DNA of 64,000 bases from DASTSN01 sp035760665 (GTDB lineage Bacteria; Bacteroidota; Bacteroidia; Chitinophagales; Chitinophagaceae), in assembly GCA_035760665.1 (NCBI GenBank), contig DASTSN010000025.1:55544-119543 (forward strand). Direction: 5' to 3'. Every line of letters begins with the position of its first letter. Within the stretch, counting starts at the first letter, position 1. The position numbers and the translations under genes are program-made. Positions 50,791 to 63,000 of the stretch are shown one piece after another. The notes under the pieces were generated by a model. The model saw only the letters and a program-made list of their open reading frames with translations. It did no database searches and had not been told where the DNA came from.

Positions 50791-51924
50791 TTATACCCGC
50801 ACATATATTTTACGCTTATCCAGGATATAGCCGATCAGCCAGCAAAACAGCATGAAACTGACGGCAAACAGGAATGAGCCAAAATACATACCCGCATGCT
50901 TATATATATTCTGGAACAGCCAGGAATACAACGTTTGGTGCTTTTCGCCAATGCCGATAAAATAAAGCATGGTGGCGCCCAGTTCCGACAGCAGGTAAAT
51001 GAACAGCGGATTCTTTCCAAACACCTCGAAGAAATAGCCCCATTTGCGTTTCTGCAGGAAATCGGTTATATAAATCAAGGCGGCGAGAATGATGCAGTCA
51101 ATGCCTACGGTGATCAGCACAAAGCTGCCGGTCCATAATTTTTTATTGATCGGAAAAAACCAGTCCCAGCACAGGGCCAGTACCACCGATAAAGCCCCAA
51201 CCAATAACAGCTTGGTTAATCCTTCATAGTCTTTTCCTTTTTCCTGTATCCATTTACCGGCAAAAAAACCAAAGGTAACATTGGCAATCGCAGGCATTGT
51301 GCTTAAAACACCTTCCGGATCAAAAGCCACTCCCTCGCCGTGATAAAGATGACTGGGACCGAATAACCACAAGTCCAGCCGGGTACCCGCATTGGTAAGC
51401 ATGTTGTAGGGATCGTTCGGATCGCCCAGCAATAACAATATCCCCCAGTACAGCAGGAGCAACAACACAGAAATGGTGAATACCTGGCGCGGCTTTAGGT
51501 AATAAATCATTAACGAAGCAAAACAATAACCCAGCGCAATCCGCTGCAATACCCCCATAATGCGGGTATGGCTGAACGGGTTGCCCACCAGCTGATGCTG
51601 CGCATTATAGTACACAAAAGGGAACCAGTACATTAAAAACCCCAAGAGGAAAATAATAACTGTTCGCTTAAAAATTTTTGTAAGCACCTGGGCCTGGGAA
51701 AGGCCGGCCCATTTGCGCATAACAAAACTCATGGCATTACCTACGGCAAACATAAACGACGGGAAAACAAGATCTGTTGGCGTAAAGCCATTCCAGTTAG
51801 CATGTTCAAGCGGCGGATACGTGGTAGGTCCGTTGCCTGGTGTGTTGACAATGATCATAAAGCAAACCGTCATGCCGCGAAAAATATCAAGGGCAAGAAA
51901 CCGCTGGGAAGAGGAAGCACTCAT
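50791..51924 (-). CDS. HGSNAT-like acyltransferase (DUF5009)
   Basis: This 377-residue integral membrane protein has about ten hydrophobic segments. The start LALDIFRGMTVCFMIIVNTPGN and FTPTDLVFPSFMFAVGNAM match the heparan-alpha-glucosaminide N-acetyltransferase-like family, which in lysosomes transfers acetyl groups across a membrane to glucosamine. A bacterial role in acetylating envelope or periplasmic glycans is inferred. Confidence 0.87.
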   Translation of the reverse strand: MSASSSQRFLALDIFRGMTVCFMIIVNTPGNGPTTYPPLEHANWNGFTPTDLVFPSFMFAVGNAMSFVMRKWAGLSQAQVLTKIFKRTVIIFLLGFLMYWFPFVYYNAQHQLVGNPFSHTRIMGVLQRIALGYCFASLMIYYLKPRQVFTISVLLLLLYWGILLLLGDPNDPYNMLTNAGTRLDLWLFGPSHLYHGEGVAFDPEGVLSTMPAIANVTFGFFAGKWIQEKGKDYEGLTKLLLVGALSVVLALCWDWFFPINKKLWTGSFVLITVGIDCIILAALIYITDFLQKRKWGYFFEVFGKNPLFIYLLSELGATMLYFIGIGEKHQTLYSWLFQNIYKHAGMYFGSFLFAVSFMLFCWLIGYILDKRKIYVRV

Positions 51925-51993
51925 AAGCTGTGGGTTGTATTCCGAAAATTAAAAAAATTACCGACTATTTTTTGAATTTTTCAGGCGATAAGG

Positions 51994-52215
51994 TTAAAAC
52001 CGGCGAATAATGCGCAGGATAAGGGTGAGCAGGAGACTAAAGATAATCATTGTGGTGATAGGAAAATAAAAACGGAAATTTTCTTTTTCTATCCGGATAT
52101 CGCCGGGTAAACGCCCTATCCAATGAAGCTTATCATGAAAAAAATAAATGACAATTCCGGCAAGCAGGATAATGAAGCCGGCAGCCATTAGGTATTTTCC
52201 TGTTTCTGAATTCAT
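51994..52215 (-). CDS. DUF2905 family small membrane protein
   Basis: This 73-residue protein has two membrane helices and a polar link (HWIGRLPGDIRIEKENFRFYFPITT), which is the DUF2905 signature. The function is unknown. It lies 69 nt before the acyltransferase gene on the same strand. Confidence 0.9.
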   Translation of the reverse strand: MNSETGKYLMAAGFIILLAGIVIYFFHDKLHWIGRLPGDIRIEKENFRFYFPITTMIIFSLLLTLILRIIRRF

Positions 52216-52254
52216 AGTCCGAAAGTATGATGAGAAACCTGTTGAAGCAAGCCA

Positions 52255-54810
52255 TTAATCAAGGTTCAGGATAACCCTGAGCTCGCATCCATGACCGGGT
52301 GATGAGATCACATCTACCTGGCCGTTAAAAAGGGCTGCCCTGGTGCGGATATTCTCCAGGCCTACACCGTCTTTTTTCTGTGACGTATCAAACCCGATGC
52401 CATCATCCTTAACAGAAAGAAGCAAACAGCCATCGCGTAGTGATAAATGCAGGAAAACTGTTTTCGCCTTCGCGTATTTCAAAATATTATTCAGTTGTTC
52501 CTGTACGATCCGGTAAACACTCAGTTTCAACTTACCCGAGAGCTCATCGTCATTCAACTCTTTATATTGTTTTAATACGGTCAGCTTTGCGGCGGGGCTG
52601 ATATTTCGTATCAGCGTGTCAAGTTGCTCTGCCAGTGGCGTTTCATAAATGGCCGAAGGTATAAGGGCATGAGAAAGGTTTCGGATTTCCTGGATGGCAT
52701 GATTGATCAGCTTATCTGTTTCAGCCAGGAATTTGTAATGGTCTGTTTGTGCATCCCCTTTTTTCACCAATCCCAGGTAAAGCCGGGAACTGGCCAGGAT
52801 CTGGTTCACATTATCGTGTAATTCTCTTCCAATTTCTTCTCGCTCTTTTTCCTGTGCAGAAATCACAGCATCGGTTATGCGCAATTGCTGAATCCGGCGT
52901 TCATCCTCCAGCGTTTCTTCCAGGCGTAATCGTTCGGTAATGTTCTGACCATGCGACAGAACGACTCTACGGCCCTGGTACCAGATCAGGTTTTTCACAA
53001 AATCCATTTTCATTAATTCGCCTCTTTTATTACGATGGTTCCAAATGCCCCTGAAATAGATACGTTCCTGTTTCACGAACGACTCCGCTAACTCCTTGAT
53101 AGCGGCAAAATCATCCGGATTCCTGTAATCAAGGACAGTCATCCGTTTAAACTCTTCCTTGCTATACCCGTATTCTTTTTCTGCTGTTTCATTCACTTCA
53201 ATTATTTGCAGTGTTTCTGGGTCCCAGATTAAAATAGATGCGGGACTCAGATCAAACAGGCTCCGGTAACGTTCTTCGGAAGCTTTCAGCAGCTCTTCGT
53301 TTTGCTTCCGCTCGGTAACATCTGTTTCAATAGCAAAAAAATTCTGCAGTACACCTGCCGCATCAAAAATGGGCTGGCACTGAATCTGTATCCAGTACTT
53401 ACGACCATCCTTGCTGTAATTAATAATCTCGACTTCAAAGGGTTTTTGTGCTCGGATCATTTCTCGCATAAATCGTACAGTGGCGAGATCGGTTTCCGGC
53501 CCTTGCAGTAACGCTCCAGGCTTTTTGTTAATCACTTCTTCAAAAGTGTATCCGGTAATAGTTGTAAACGAGTCATTTACCCAACTGATTACCCCTTCCG
53601 GGTTGGTGATAATTACAGCATTGATGGTTTCCCGGGCTATTAATGACAGTCTCCGCAGTTCGCGTTCAGCTACCAGTTTTTCTGTAATATCTCTTGAGTT
53701 GGCAACAATCCCATTCACAGCAGGATCACCCAGCAGGTTGGTAACTTCGCTTTCGATCCATCGCCACTGGCCCCAGGCATCCTGGAACCGGAACGGGCCA
53801 ACTTTTATGGCCGACTTCGTTTGCATTTGACCAAATTCTTCCAATGTTCGCTGTAAATCTTCCGGATGTATAAAATCAAATGCATTTTTTCCGATAAAAA
53901 ACTCGGGGGTTAAACCAAGCACCCGTGTGCTGGTAGGACTCACATAACTGTAATTGCCTTCCCTATCAAGTATGCCTATCAGGTCGGAGCCGCTTTGTAC
54001 CAATGAACTTAACCGACGTTCATTGGAGGCAATCTGCTCAGCGGCATTTTTCCGTTCGGTCACATCTCTGAAAGTGCACACAATTCCTTTAACGTATTCG
54101 TCGTTTAGCAGGTTTAAAACAGTTTTTTCACACCAGCGGTAATGACCATCTATGTGGCTCACCCGCACTTCAAATGTTGGCTGGTCTTCCGGGTTTTCAA
54201 TCACCTGGCCTACGTAGCTAAAGAATAATCCGATGTCATCGGGGTGTACAAAATCTTTCTCATTTTTACCGACACATTCGGTACTCTCATAACCAAGTAC
54301 TGCTTTGATAGATGGGGTGCAATAAAGAATATTTCCGGCCGGATCAATCAGCACTTTCCCGTCGAGGCTGTTTTCAGAAATCACCCGGAAAAGTCGGTCC
54401 TGACGGTCCATTTCTTTCCGGAGCCGTGCACGTTCTATACTGTACAAAATAGCTTTTACCAGCAGGGAACTGTTAATGTCATCTTTCACCAGGTAATCTT
54501 CCGCACCCATTTTAACACTCTCTACCCCGTATTGCTCATTGCCAAAACCGGTTAATACTATAATTGGTATTTTATTGCTATAAGCGTGAACGATCCGCAC
54601 ACTGTCCAAGCCGTGGCTGTCAGGCAGCGAAAGGTCCAGCAGAATTACATCAAACTGATCCTGTTGCAAAACTTCTATAGCTTCTGAAAGTTTTACAGCC
54701 CGGGAAATCATAAAATTTTGCGCAGTGCCTGAAAGGTATTCCTGCACCAGCAGGTAATCCCCGGGGTTATCTTCTGTCAGAAGCACCTTGATTACAGAAG
54801 CATCAGACAT
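52255..54810 (-). CDS. receiver-PAS(4)-histidine kinase (HisKA_3 type)
   Basis: This 851-residue cytoplasmic signalling protein has a receiver domain at 8-125 with the phospho-acceptor Asp in DVILLDLSLPDS (about residue 58). Four PAS domains follow (about 140-260, 265-390, 390-520, 520-645), each closing with a D-V/I-T-E-R-K-type end, then a HisKA_3-type dimerisation helix (EREEIGRELHDNVNQILA, phospho-His in E-L-H-D-N) and an ATPase domain (VKDDGIGFD). No TM segment is present, so it senses cytoplasmic cues. It starts 1 nt after the stop of the response regulator gene. HisKA_3 kinases usually pair with NarL-type regulators, none of which is adjacent. Confidence 0.92.
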   Translation of the reverse strand: MSDASVIKVLLTEDNPGDYLLVQEYLSGTAQNFMISRAVKLSEAIEVLQQDQFDVILLDLSLPDSHGLDSVRIVHAYSNKIPIIVLTGFGNEQYGVESVKMGAEDYLVKDDINSSLLVKAILYSIERARLRKEMDRQDRLFRVISENSLDGKVLIDPAGNILYCTPSIKAVLGYESTECVGKNEKDFVHPDDIGLFFSYVGQVIENPEDQPTFEVRVSHIDGHYRWCEKTVLNLLNDEYVKGIVCTFRDVTERKNAAEQIASNERRLSSLVQSGSDLIGILDREGNYSYVSPTSTRVLGLTPEFFIGKNAFDFIHPEDLQRTLEEFGQMQTKSAIKVGPFRFQDAWGQWRWIESEVTNLLGDPAVNGIVANSRDITEKLVAERELRRLSLIARETINAVIITNPEGVISWVNDSFTTITGYTFEEVINKKPGALLQGPETDLATVRFMREMIRAQKPFEVEIINYSKDGRKYWIQIQCQPIFDAAGVLQNFFAIETDVTERKQNEELLKASEERYRSLFDLSPASILIWDPETLQIIEVNETAEKEYGYSKEEFKRMTVLDYRNPDDFAAIKELAESFVKQERIYFRGIWNHRNKRGELMKMDFVKNLIWYQGRRVVLSHGQNITERLRLEETLEDERRIQQLRITDAVISAQEKEREEIGRELHDNVNQILASSRLYLGLVKKGDAQTDHYKFLAETDKLINHAIQEIRNLSHALIPSAIYETPLAEQLDTLIRNISPAAKLTVLKQYKELNDDELSGKLKLSVYRIVQEQLNNILKYAKAKTVFLHLSLRDGCLLLSVKDDGIGFDTSQKKDGVGLENIRTRAALFNGQVDVISSPGHGCELRVILNLD

Positions 54811-54811
54811 A

Positions 54812-55249
54812 TTAATTTTTTGGAGGCAGTTCTACAATACTGATCCAGAAATTTTCTATCGATTTCACCACTTCAATAAATTTTGTAAAATCCACCGGTT
54901 TAGTGATATAACAGTTTGCGTAGCCGGCATAAGATTCCTGGATGTCTTTTTCCGAGGAAGATGTGGTAAGCATCACAACAGGCAGTGTTTTAAACTGGTC
55001 GTTGGTTTTTATGTACGTCAATACTTCTTTTCCGTCAATTTTTGGCAGGTTAATGTCCAGCAATACCATGTCGGGCATTTCGGCGTCTTTATATTTTCCT
55101 TGCTTATTTAAAAACTTAATAGCCTCCTCCCCATCTTTTGTTACACTTACTTTGTTACGAAGTTTTACATCGTTAAATGCCTCAAGGGTTAACACGATGT
55201 CTCCTTCGTTATCTTCCACTAATAAAATGTGTACAGGCCTCATAAACAA
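54812..55249 (-). CDS. stand-alone response regulator (Rcp1-like)
   Basis: This 145-residue protein consists of a single receiver domain: HILLVEDNEGDIVLTLEAF at the start, DMVLLDINLPKIDG with the phospho-Asp, PVVMLTTSSSEKDI and CYITKPVDF with the conserved Lys. No output domain is present, as in Rcp1-type regulators that pass phosphate in a relay. It lies between two kinase genes and is likely a relay partner of one of them. Confidence 0.93.
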   Translation of the reverse strand: MFMRPVHILLVEDNEGDIVLTLEAFNDVKLRNKVSVTKDGEEAIKFLNKQGKYKDAEMPDMVLLDINLPKIDGKEVLTYIKTNDQFKTLPVVMLTTSSSEKDIQESYAGYANCYITKPVDFTKFIEVVKSIENFWISIVELPPKN

Positions 55250-55463
55250 ACCATTAATGTTCTTCGTGGTAATAAATCCATGCCAAATTTCATTTTAAAG
55301 TAAGACGAAAACTTTAACATAGCAATATTATTTTTAATTTCATGAATAGTGTTTTTCCTTTATACATTTTTTACTTTAATCCAATCAGAAAATCCGGTTA
55401 CTATTTGTGATAATACCCGGCTTGCTGAAACGCATAAACTTCGTTCAGGCCTTTCCGTAACAG

Positions 55464-57032
55464 TTATTGCAAAAGCGTAAAATAAAAAGTACTGCCTTTG
55501 CCTGGTTCCGATTCCACCCAGATTCGTCCGCCATGCTGCTCTACAATTTTTTTACAAAGCGCCAGGCCGATGCCGGTGCCCGGGTATTCGGTGCGGTTAT
55601 GCAGGCGCTGAAAGATCATAAAAATCTTATCGAAATATGCTTTTTCAATACCGATTCCATTATCCGTTACCGAAAACTGCCAGCGATTGTTTTTCTTTTC
55701 GCCGGTTATCTCTACGACCGGTTTCCTGCCAGGTGGTTGATATTTTAAAGCGTTGGTTATTAAATTTTGAAAAACCTGCCGCAGCCTTGTTCGGTCAGCA
55801 TATACAACCGGTAACTCTTTGTAGTGGATAGTGGCCTCCTTTTCATCCAGCAGCGGCTGATGCTGTTTGATAATATCAGCCAGCAGTTGCGCTGTATCCA
55901 CTTCTGTTTTTTCCGGCTGCAGGCGGGAGGCCCGGGAATATTCCAGCAGGTCATCAATCAGTATGCGCATGCGGACGGCGCCATCTGTGGCAAAATGAAT
56001 ATACTGCTGTGCGGTGTCATCCAGTTTACCGGCATATTTATTTTCAAGCAGCTTTAAAAAATTACTAACCATCCGGAGCGGTTCTTTCAGGTCGTGCGAA
56101 ACAGCATATACGAATTGCTGCAATTCTGCATTTTGCGCTTCCAGGTCTTCAGCTTTTTTACTCAGTTCGCCGGTTAACTGATTCAGCGATGCTTCCTGTT
56201 TTTTGCGGAGCGTAATATCTTTTATATAAACGGAGCAGCCCTGTGGCGACGGATAAATTGTTTCCTCCACCCAGACATCCAGGGGCGCAAAAAATTCTTC
56301 AATAGTACCCGGTTTGTTTTGCCGTACAGCATCGAGATAAAAGGTATAGAAAGGCGTGTCAATGGCATTGGAAAATATGTGCCATAAATTTTTTCCTATA
56401 ATCGTGTCTCTTTTCACACCGGTTATCTTTTCAGCCTGCTGGTTCCAGTAAGTTACAGTCCAATTACGATCGGTGACAAAAAATCCATCGGAAATGCTTT
56501 CCAGTATCTGGTTTTTTTCTTCGTAGGCTTTTTTCAGATCCTGCCCGGCTTTTACCTTTTCTGTTGTCTCATTACAGGTGACAAATACACCGGATACTTT
56601 TCCTGTTTCATCTTTTATCGCGCTGTAGCTGTAGGTCCAGTACACTTCTTCCATTTGGCCATTGCGAAAAATAGGCAGCAACTGGTCTTCATGCCATGTT
56701 GCTTCACCGCCGCTCATTACCTGGTCAATCTGTGGTTTTATGTCAGCCCATATCTCGGGCCATACTTCCGCAGCCGGGCGGCCCATCGCAGCAGGATGTT
56801 TTCCTTCATTTCCCAAAGAAGGGCGGTAAGCATCATTGTAAAAACAAATGAGGTGGGGACCCCAGAAGAGAAACATGGGAAAGTGCGAATTCAGGATGAT
56901 ACTCAGCGCGGTGCAAAGACCCGGCGGCCATTGATCATAATTGCCAAGGGGCGTGTCGGCCCAGTTGATGGAGCGGATAATGGCGCCGGTTTCTCCTCCG
57001 CCATCTAAAAACACGGGATTGGCTTGTTGCAT
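55464..57032 (-). CDS. PAS(2)-histidine kinase (HisKA type)
   Basis: This 522-residue cytoplasmic kinase has an N-terminal PAS (about 15-150, with WGPHLICFYNDAYRPSLG) and a second PAS (about 170-285, starting ILESISDGFFVTDRNWTVTYWN). HisKA has phospho-His in AVSHDLKEPLRMVSNF, and the ATPase domain has NLITNALKY, DNGIGI and GTGIGLALCKKIV. The kinase core and second PAS closely resemble the end of the giant kinase gene that precedes it by 3 nt, so the two are related by duplication. It is in the same transcript. Confidence 0.93.
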   Translation of the reverse strand: MQQANPVFLDGGGETGAIIRSINWADTPLGNYDQWPPGLCTALSIILNSHFPMFLFWGPHLICFYNDAYRPSLGNEGKHPAAMGRPAAEVWPEIWADIKPQIDQVMSGGEATWHEDQLLPIFRNGQMEEVYWTYSYSAIKDETGKVSGVFVTCNETTEKVKAGQDLKKAYEEKNQILESISDGFFVTDRNWTVTYWNQQAEKITGVKRDTIIGKNLWHIFSNAIDTPFYTFYLDAVRQNKPGTIEEFFAPLDVWVEETIYPSPQGCSVYIKDITLRKKQEASLNQLTGELSKKAEDLEAQNAELQQFVYAVSHDLKEPLRMVSNFLKLLENKYAGKLDDTAQQYIHFATDGAVRMRILIDDLLEYSRASRLQPEKTEVDTAQLLADIIKQHQPLLDEKEATIHYKELPVVYADRTRLRQVFQNLITNALKYQPPGRKPVVEITGEKKNNRWQFSVTDNGIGIEKAYFDKIFMIFQRLHNRTEYPGTGIGLALCKKIVEQHGGRIWVESEPGKGSTFYFTLLQ

Positions 57033-57035
57033 AAT

Positions 57036-60000
57036 TTATCGGGGATCGCTGGTTTGTTTTGAAATGGTAAAATAAAAGGTACTGCCCTTGCGCGGCTCCG
57101 ATTCCACCCAGATTTTTCCGCCATACAATTCCACAATTTTTTTACAGGTTGACAGGCCAATACCCGTTCCCGAGTATTCATTACTGTTATGCAGGCGCTG
57201 GAAAATGACAAAAATTTTCTCGGTATAACGCGGATCTATGCCTATCCCGTTGTCACCCACTGAAAACAGCCAGTGATCCACTTCCTCATTTACCCGTATT
57301 TTAATCAGCGGCTTTTCCTCGCCATGGTATTTGAGCGCATTACTCACAAGGTTTTGCAGCAGCTGCAACATTTGCGAACGCCTGGTGCGGGGCAGTACCG
57401 GCAGCCTGTCAGCCTCAATAGTTGCCTGTTGTACTTCTATTCTTCCCCGCAGTATCTCCAGCACATTCTGCAGCACTTCGTTCATATCGGTAGCCGTCAG
57501 GTCATCGGGTGCAGAACCCAGGCGGGAATACTGCAGGAGGCTGTGGATGAGTTTTTTCATTCGCTCTGCACCGTTCACGGCAAAGCGGATATACTGCCTG
57601 CCCGTTTCGTCAAGCTTCGCTGTGTATTTTTTATCAATGAGTTCCAGAAAGCTGCTAACCATTCGCAGTGGCTCCTGTAAATCGTGCGAGGCTACAAAAG
57701 CAAACTGCTCCAGCTCTTTATTGGAGCTGAAGAGCTCTGCTGCCTGTTTCTGCAGCCGCTGGTTTAATTCTTCGAGCTGCTTGGCAGAGTTGACAAGTTC
57801 GGTTACATCTTTGGCATAACAGGCGGCGCCATAGATTATACCTTCCCGCGAGGTCATGGGAGAAAAAGAAACAATCGTATGCCGGACGGAACCTGTTGAC
57901 GGATTATACAAAGATTCGTTGCTGGTAAAATTTTCTCCCCCCAAACACCGCTGGTAAAAGCCAAGCCATTTATCCGACATTTCATTCTCAAAATAGCCCG
58001 ACAAAACGCTATCACCCTCCTGTGCCGGCTCGCCGGTTACCAGTTCCACCATCAGGCTGTAAGCCCTGTTGCAGGCAATGATCCGCAGATTTGTATCGAT
58101 TGACCAAATCATATCGGAGGTGGTATTGATTAGGGCTTCCAGGTTTTGCCGCACCCTGCTGATCTCGTTTACCTGCTCTTTTTCTTTTGTAATATCCCGT
58201 GAAGCGCCGATCATACGCACCGCCCTGCCTTCTTCATCGCGAATGATATAAGCCCGGTCGTAAACAAACGCATAGTCGCCATCCGGTTTCAGGAACCGAT
58301 ACTCATCTTCCCAGTAATTTTCAAGCACATTTTCCAGTATACGGTTTCTTCTTTCTGTCACCATCGCCCAGTCCTGCGGGTGCACATGTTTTCGCCAGAA
58401 TTCGTCCACATCGGCAGCCTCGATATTTTCGTACCCCAGCAGGTTCTCCAATCGTTTTCCCGGCCGGTACACTTCGTTTTTTTGAAGATCCCAGTCCCAG
58501 ATGGAGTCGTTGGTTGCCTGCGCAACAATGGTATACCGTTCGTTGCTGAGGCGTATGGCTGCTTCTGCATTTTTCCGTTCCGTAACATCCCTGAAGAATA
58601 CGGAAATTCCTGCATCGGCCGGATAGGCACTTACTTCGAACCAGGCTTTTAGCGGTTCAAAATATTCCTCAAAATGCACTGCAATGCTTTCGTTCATCAC
58701 GCGGTGATATTCCGAATAGAATTTTAAGGGTTCTGCATTGGAAAAAACATCCCATAAATTTCGACCGATGATGGTTTCGCTTTTGGTATGCAATAATTTC
58801 TCTGCTTCTTTGTTCCAGATTGTTACGGTCCAGTTTTTATCTACAGAGAAAAAGCCGTCCGTAATACTTTCCAGGATCGCATTTATGCGGCTATTGTATT
58901 CCAGCAATGCCCTTTCCATTTGCTTGCGCTGCCTGATGTCGGTATGCACGCCAAATACAGCGATCACTTCTTTTTTGGCATTGAAAACAGGACCGGCGCT
59001 GAGATAGAAATCAAGGATTTTTCCGGTTTTACTTTTTAATTGTATATCACCCTGCCAGTATTGACCGGCTACCAGGGTGTCAAACATTTGTTGGCCCAAT
59101 GCTGCATCCACATACACATTCAGCGCCCCACCAATATTTTGTAACTCGTCGGGGCTGTACTCCAGCATGTCAAAAAAAGCTTTGTTCATAAAGGTTTCCC
59201 GACCTTCCAGGGAAATAATGCCAATGCCGTCACGGGAGTTCTCAATTACATTTTTAAACATCAGCAGGTTGAGTTCGGCTTCTTTGGCAAGTGTGATATC
59301 TTTCCCGTATCCAAATACCAGGCCTTCTTCATCGAGCAGGGGCGAGGAGCTCCAGGAAATCCATCTCCACTCGCCATTTTTGGTGCGGTAGCGGTTCTCA
59401 AAGGATAGTGCCATTCGTCCCGTTGTTGCATCCCTGAGTTCTGAAACGGTATTATTGATATCGTCCGGGTGCACAAAATTCATAAACGGCTGTGACAGCA
59501 ATTCCGTTTCAGTATAGCCGAGAATTTGTGTAAAGGCCGGGTTCACTTTTTTAAAATATCCATCCGGAGCGGCAATGCACAGCAATTCCGGTGCGTAGTT
59601 GAAGAAGCGGTTTAATTCATCTGCTGTTCGCTTGCGTTGCAGGTCCACACCCATTTGCAGAGCAATGCGCTGCAGCATGCGGTGATTTTCCTCACTTGTG
59701 CTGATGGGCTGATCATTCATGAAAAGCAACACAGCCAGTACTTCATCCTGGAAAAAGACAGGCAGGCCAACGGCAGCAGTAAAACCGGCTTTTACAGAGA
59801 TGTCACGTCTTAAAAAGCCGTAATTGCTCGTTAGATCATTCCACACCAGTATTTTCTTTTGCTGCCAGCAAAGCCCCGGCAACCCGGTACCGGCAGGAAT
59901 ACGATCCTGGCTGGCAAACTGCTCCGCTGCTCCTGTGCTATTTTCTATCCAGCATGCCCTGCGGACCAGTTCTGTATTATTTAAATTCATCACCCAGGCC

Positions 60001-63000
60001 TCGCCCATACGGTAGCCAAGACCCGCCGCCATGATGCGCAAAGCATCTGCCAGCGCTATACTAAAACTTTCGTTTTTGCTGATGGCGGAAATGATGTCAT
60101 TCACCAGTTTTTCTTCCCGGCGCTGTTGATTAATAAAACTGATATCCCTGGTAACGCCAACCAGGCCTGTAATGTTACCCTGGTCATCCCGCAAAGGCAC
60201 TTTAGTTGTAAGTAACCACTGCTTTTCGCCATCCGGAGTTATGGTATATTCTTCCCGGTTGTAAACACCCTCACCGGTAGCGATCACTTTTTTATCATCA
60301 TCCAGGTATTGCTTCGCCACATCCGGGGGAAAGAAGGCCTCCAGTGTTTGACCCAGGGTTTCCTTTTCGGTTTCGCGGCCCAGTAATCTGACCATGGCTT
60401 TATTATTGACCAAATGCCTGTATTGATGGTCCTTTACATACACATAGTCTGGTATGTTGTCAATGATTGTCCGCATCATATTGCGTTCACTCGTCAGCTT
60501 TAGCTCAGCTTTCTTCAAAGCGGTAATATCCTGCATGGCGCCGATGACCCGTACGGCTTTTCCGTTATCGTCGCGCAGTATAACAGCTTTATCCCGCACA
60601 TACCGGTAAACATCCTGCCCGTCTTTAAACCGGTATTCCTCGATCCAGTTATGGCCATCCTTATTTTGCAGGCATTCCTCCAGTGTACGCAGCACACTGG
60701 ACAAATCATCCGGATGGATGCGGCGGCTCCAGGGATCGTTTTCTGTTTCCAGCAGGGCCGGATCCAGAAAGAAAACAGTTTTGTAGCCTTCACCGTAGTA
60801 AACTTTGTTAGCTGCTACCTCCCAATCCCAGATGGCATCAAAAGTGGCCTGTGTTACATATTCAAACCGCTCATTACTGCGGCGGACGGCTTCTTCGGCC
60901 ATTTTGCGCTCGGTAATATCCTGTGCAGTGCCGAAAAGGCGAACAATTCGTCCCTGCTCATCTTTTTGGCCGTATCCATGCTCCTGTATAATACGCCTCT
61001 CGCCCTGTGGGGTGGTAATCTGGTATTCAATGGTAAAAGACTCCCCGGTTTCCTGGGCGCTGCGGCTGGTTTGCAGTACCCGTTCCCTGTCTGCTTCATC
61101 TACCAGGTCGATGAACGAACTGTGTGTTTCTGTAAACGTTTGTTTATCTGTCCCAAAAACATTGTACAATTCATCGGACCAGGTCAGTTTATCGTTTTGG
61201 AAATCAAAATTCCAGCTGCCGAGTTTTGCCAGCCGCTGGGCTTCAGCCAGGTTGGCTTCGCTTTGCTTAATTTTTTCAAGGGCCTCCCGCCGTTCTGTCA
61301 CATCCATGATTGCCACCATCATACATTCCTGCCCGTTATAGGAAATTTTATTACCCACAATTTCGACGTATATCAGGCTGCCATCAGCTTTTATATGACG
61401 CCACTGGCCAAAACGAATGGCGTGATCTTCCTGCAATTGTTGCATCACCCCTTCCAGCAGCGGCACATCTTCCGATGGCCGCATATCCCTGAGATTTTTT
61501 TGCCTGAACTCATTCCGTGTATACCCATAATGATCTTCCGCTGCCTTATTCACTTCTAAAATCTGCAGAGTTTTCAGATCATAAATCAATTTGGGAAGGG
61601 GACTAAAATCAAACAGGTTACGGTATTTCTGTTCGGATTCTTCAATCAGCTGCAAAACCATCCTGCGCTCTGTTACATCCTGAACGGTTCCTTCAAAACG
61701 AATTGGCTTCGCATTTTCATCGTAAATCAGAGACCCTTTTTCGTGCACATATTTAATGGCGCCATCCGGGCAAATAATCCGGTGCTCAAAATCCAGCACA
61801 CCCTCACCCGCCAGCGCTTTTTTTTGCAGGATATCAAATGCGGCCCTGTCATCGGGATGAATGGTTTGGTAAAAATTTTCAAAGTTCACCGTAAACTGGC
61901 CAGGGTGTACACCCCAGATCCGGTACACTTCATCGGACCAGTACAAGGTTTGCCGGTCCATGTTCAGTTCCCAGTATCCGAGTTGTGCAATTTGTTGCGC
62001 TGTTTCCAGTTTCGTGTTAATATGAATCAGCTGCTTTTCATATTCTTTTGATTCAGTAATGTCTCTGGAATAACAGGCAATACCTTCTACCACATTATTT
62101 TTTACAATAGGGCTAAAGCGGACCTCAGCCCAAGTTTCCGGGTAGGTTTTACCACCCGGTGTATATATTTCTTCGGTAAATGTCTCGCCGGCAAGTGCCC
62201 GCTTGTATTGTTTTTTCCAAAAATCAATAAACTCACGGGGAAATGTATCGAAGTTTAAAAGATCATCGCCGGGCTTCAGCACGATGCCTGTATAATGCGA
62301 TATGCGGTGGATAAAAGCCCTGTTTGCCACAATCAGCCTGAAGTCCGGATCGATACTCCAGATCAGGTCGTCTGTGCTGTTGATAATTGCCTCCTGCTTC
62401 AGTTGCCAGCCGGCCACTTCTGCCAGTAATTTTTTTTGTTCAGAAATATCACTGAAAGCAATGACGGCACCAACGGTCTTATCGTTGTCAATAATAGGGT
62501 TGCAGGTTACCCTTGCATCAAAAGAGCTGCCATCCGATCGCCAAAAGAGTTCATCCTCCAGTACGATACCGTGCTTCAACCCCCTCGCGTGGTTAACAGG
62601 GCATTCCCTTTCCGGGTAGGGTTCTCCATTTCTTTTGGTATGATGCGAGGCTTCATGCATGTTTTTGCCAATCAGCTCTTCCGGCTGGTAACCGAGCATG
62701 CGGGCCGCAGCACGGTTTATGAATGTGCAACAGCCATTTTCGTCAATACCATAAATGCCTTCATCGGTGGATTGCAGGATCAGGTCAAGATCTTTATTAA
62801 TTTTTAAAAGACTTTCTCTCGCTTGCTCCCGCGCTGTTATATCAATGGCCAGTACCAAGGAGGCCGTACGGCCACGGTAGTTGATCAGGTGTGAGGTGAT
62901 TTCCACCTGTATTAGTTCACCATTTTTCAAAAGATGGCGCCAGTTGCCGTGATAAACAGAGGCTGACCCGGTTTCCGTCCGTGTAATATTATCCAGTTTA

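Noticed and set aside
60651..61559. A 302-codon plus-strand frame opposite the giant kinase.
   Set aside because: It mirrors conserved PAS codons on the other strand and has no recognisable domain.
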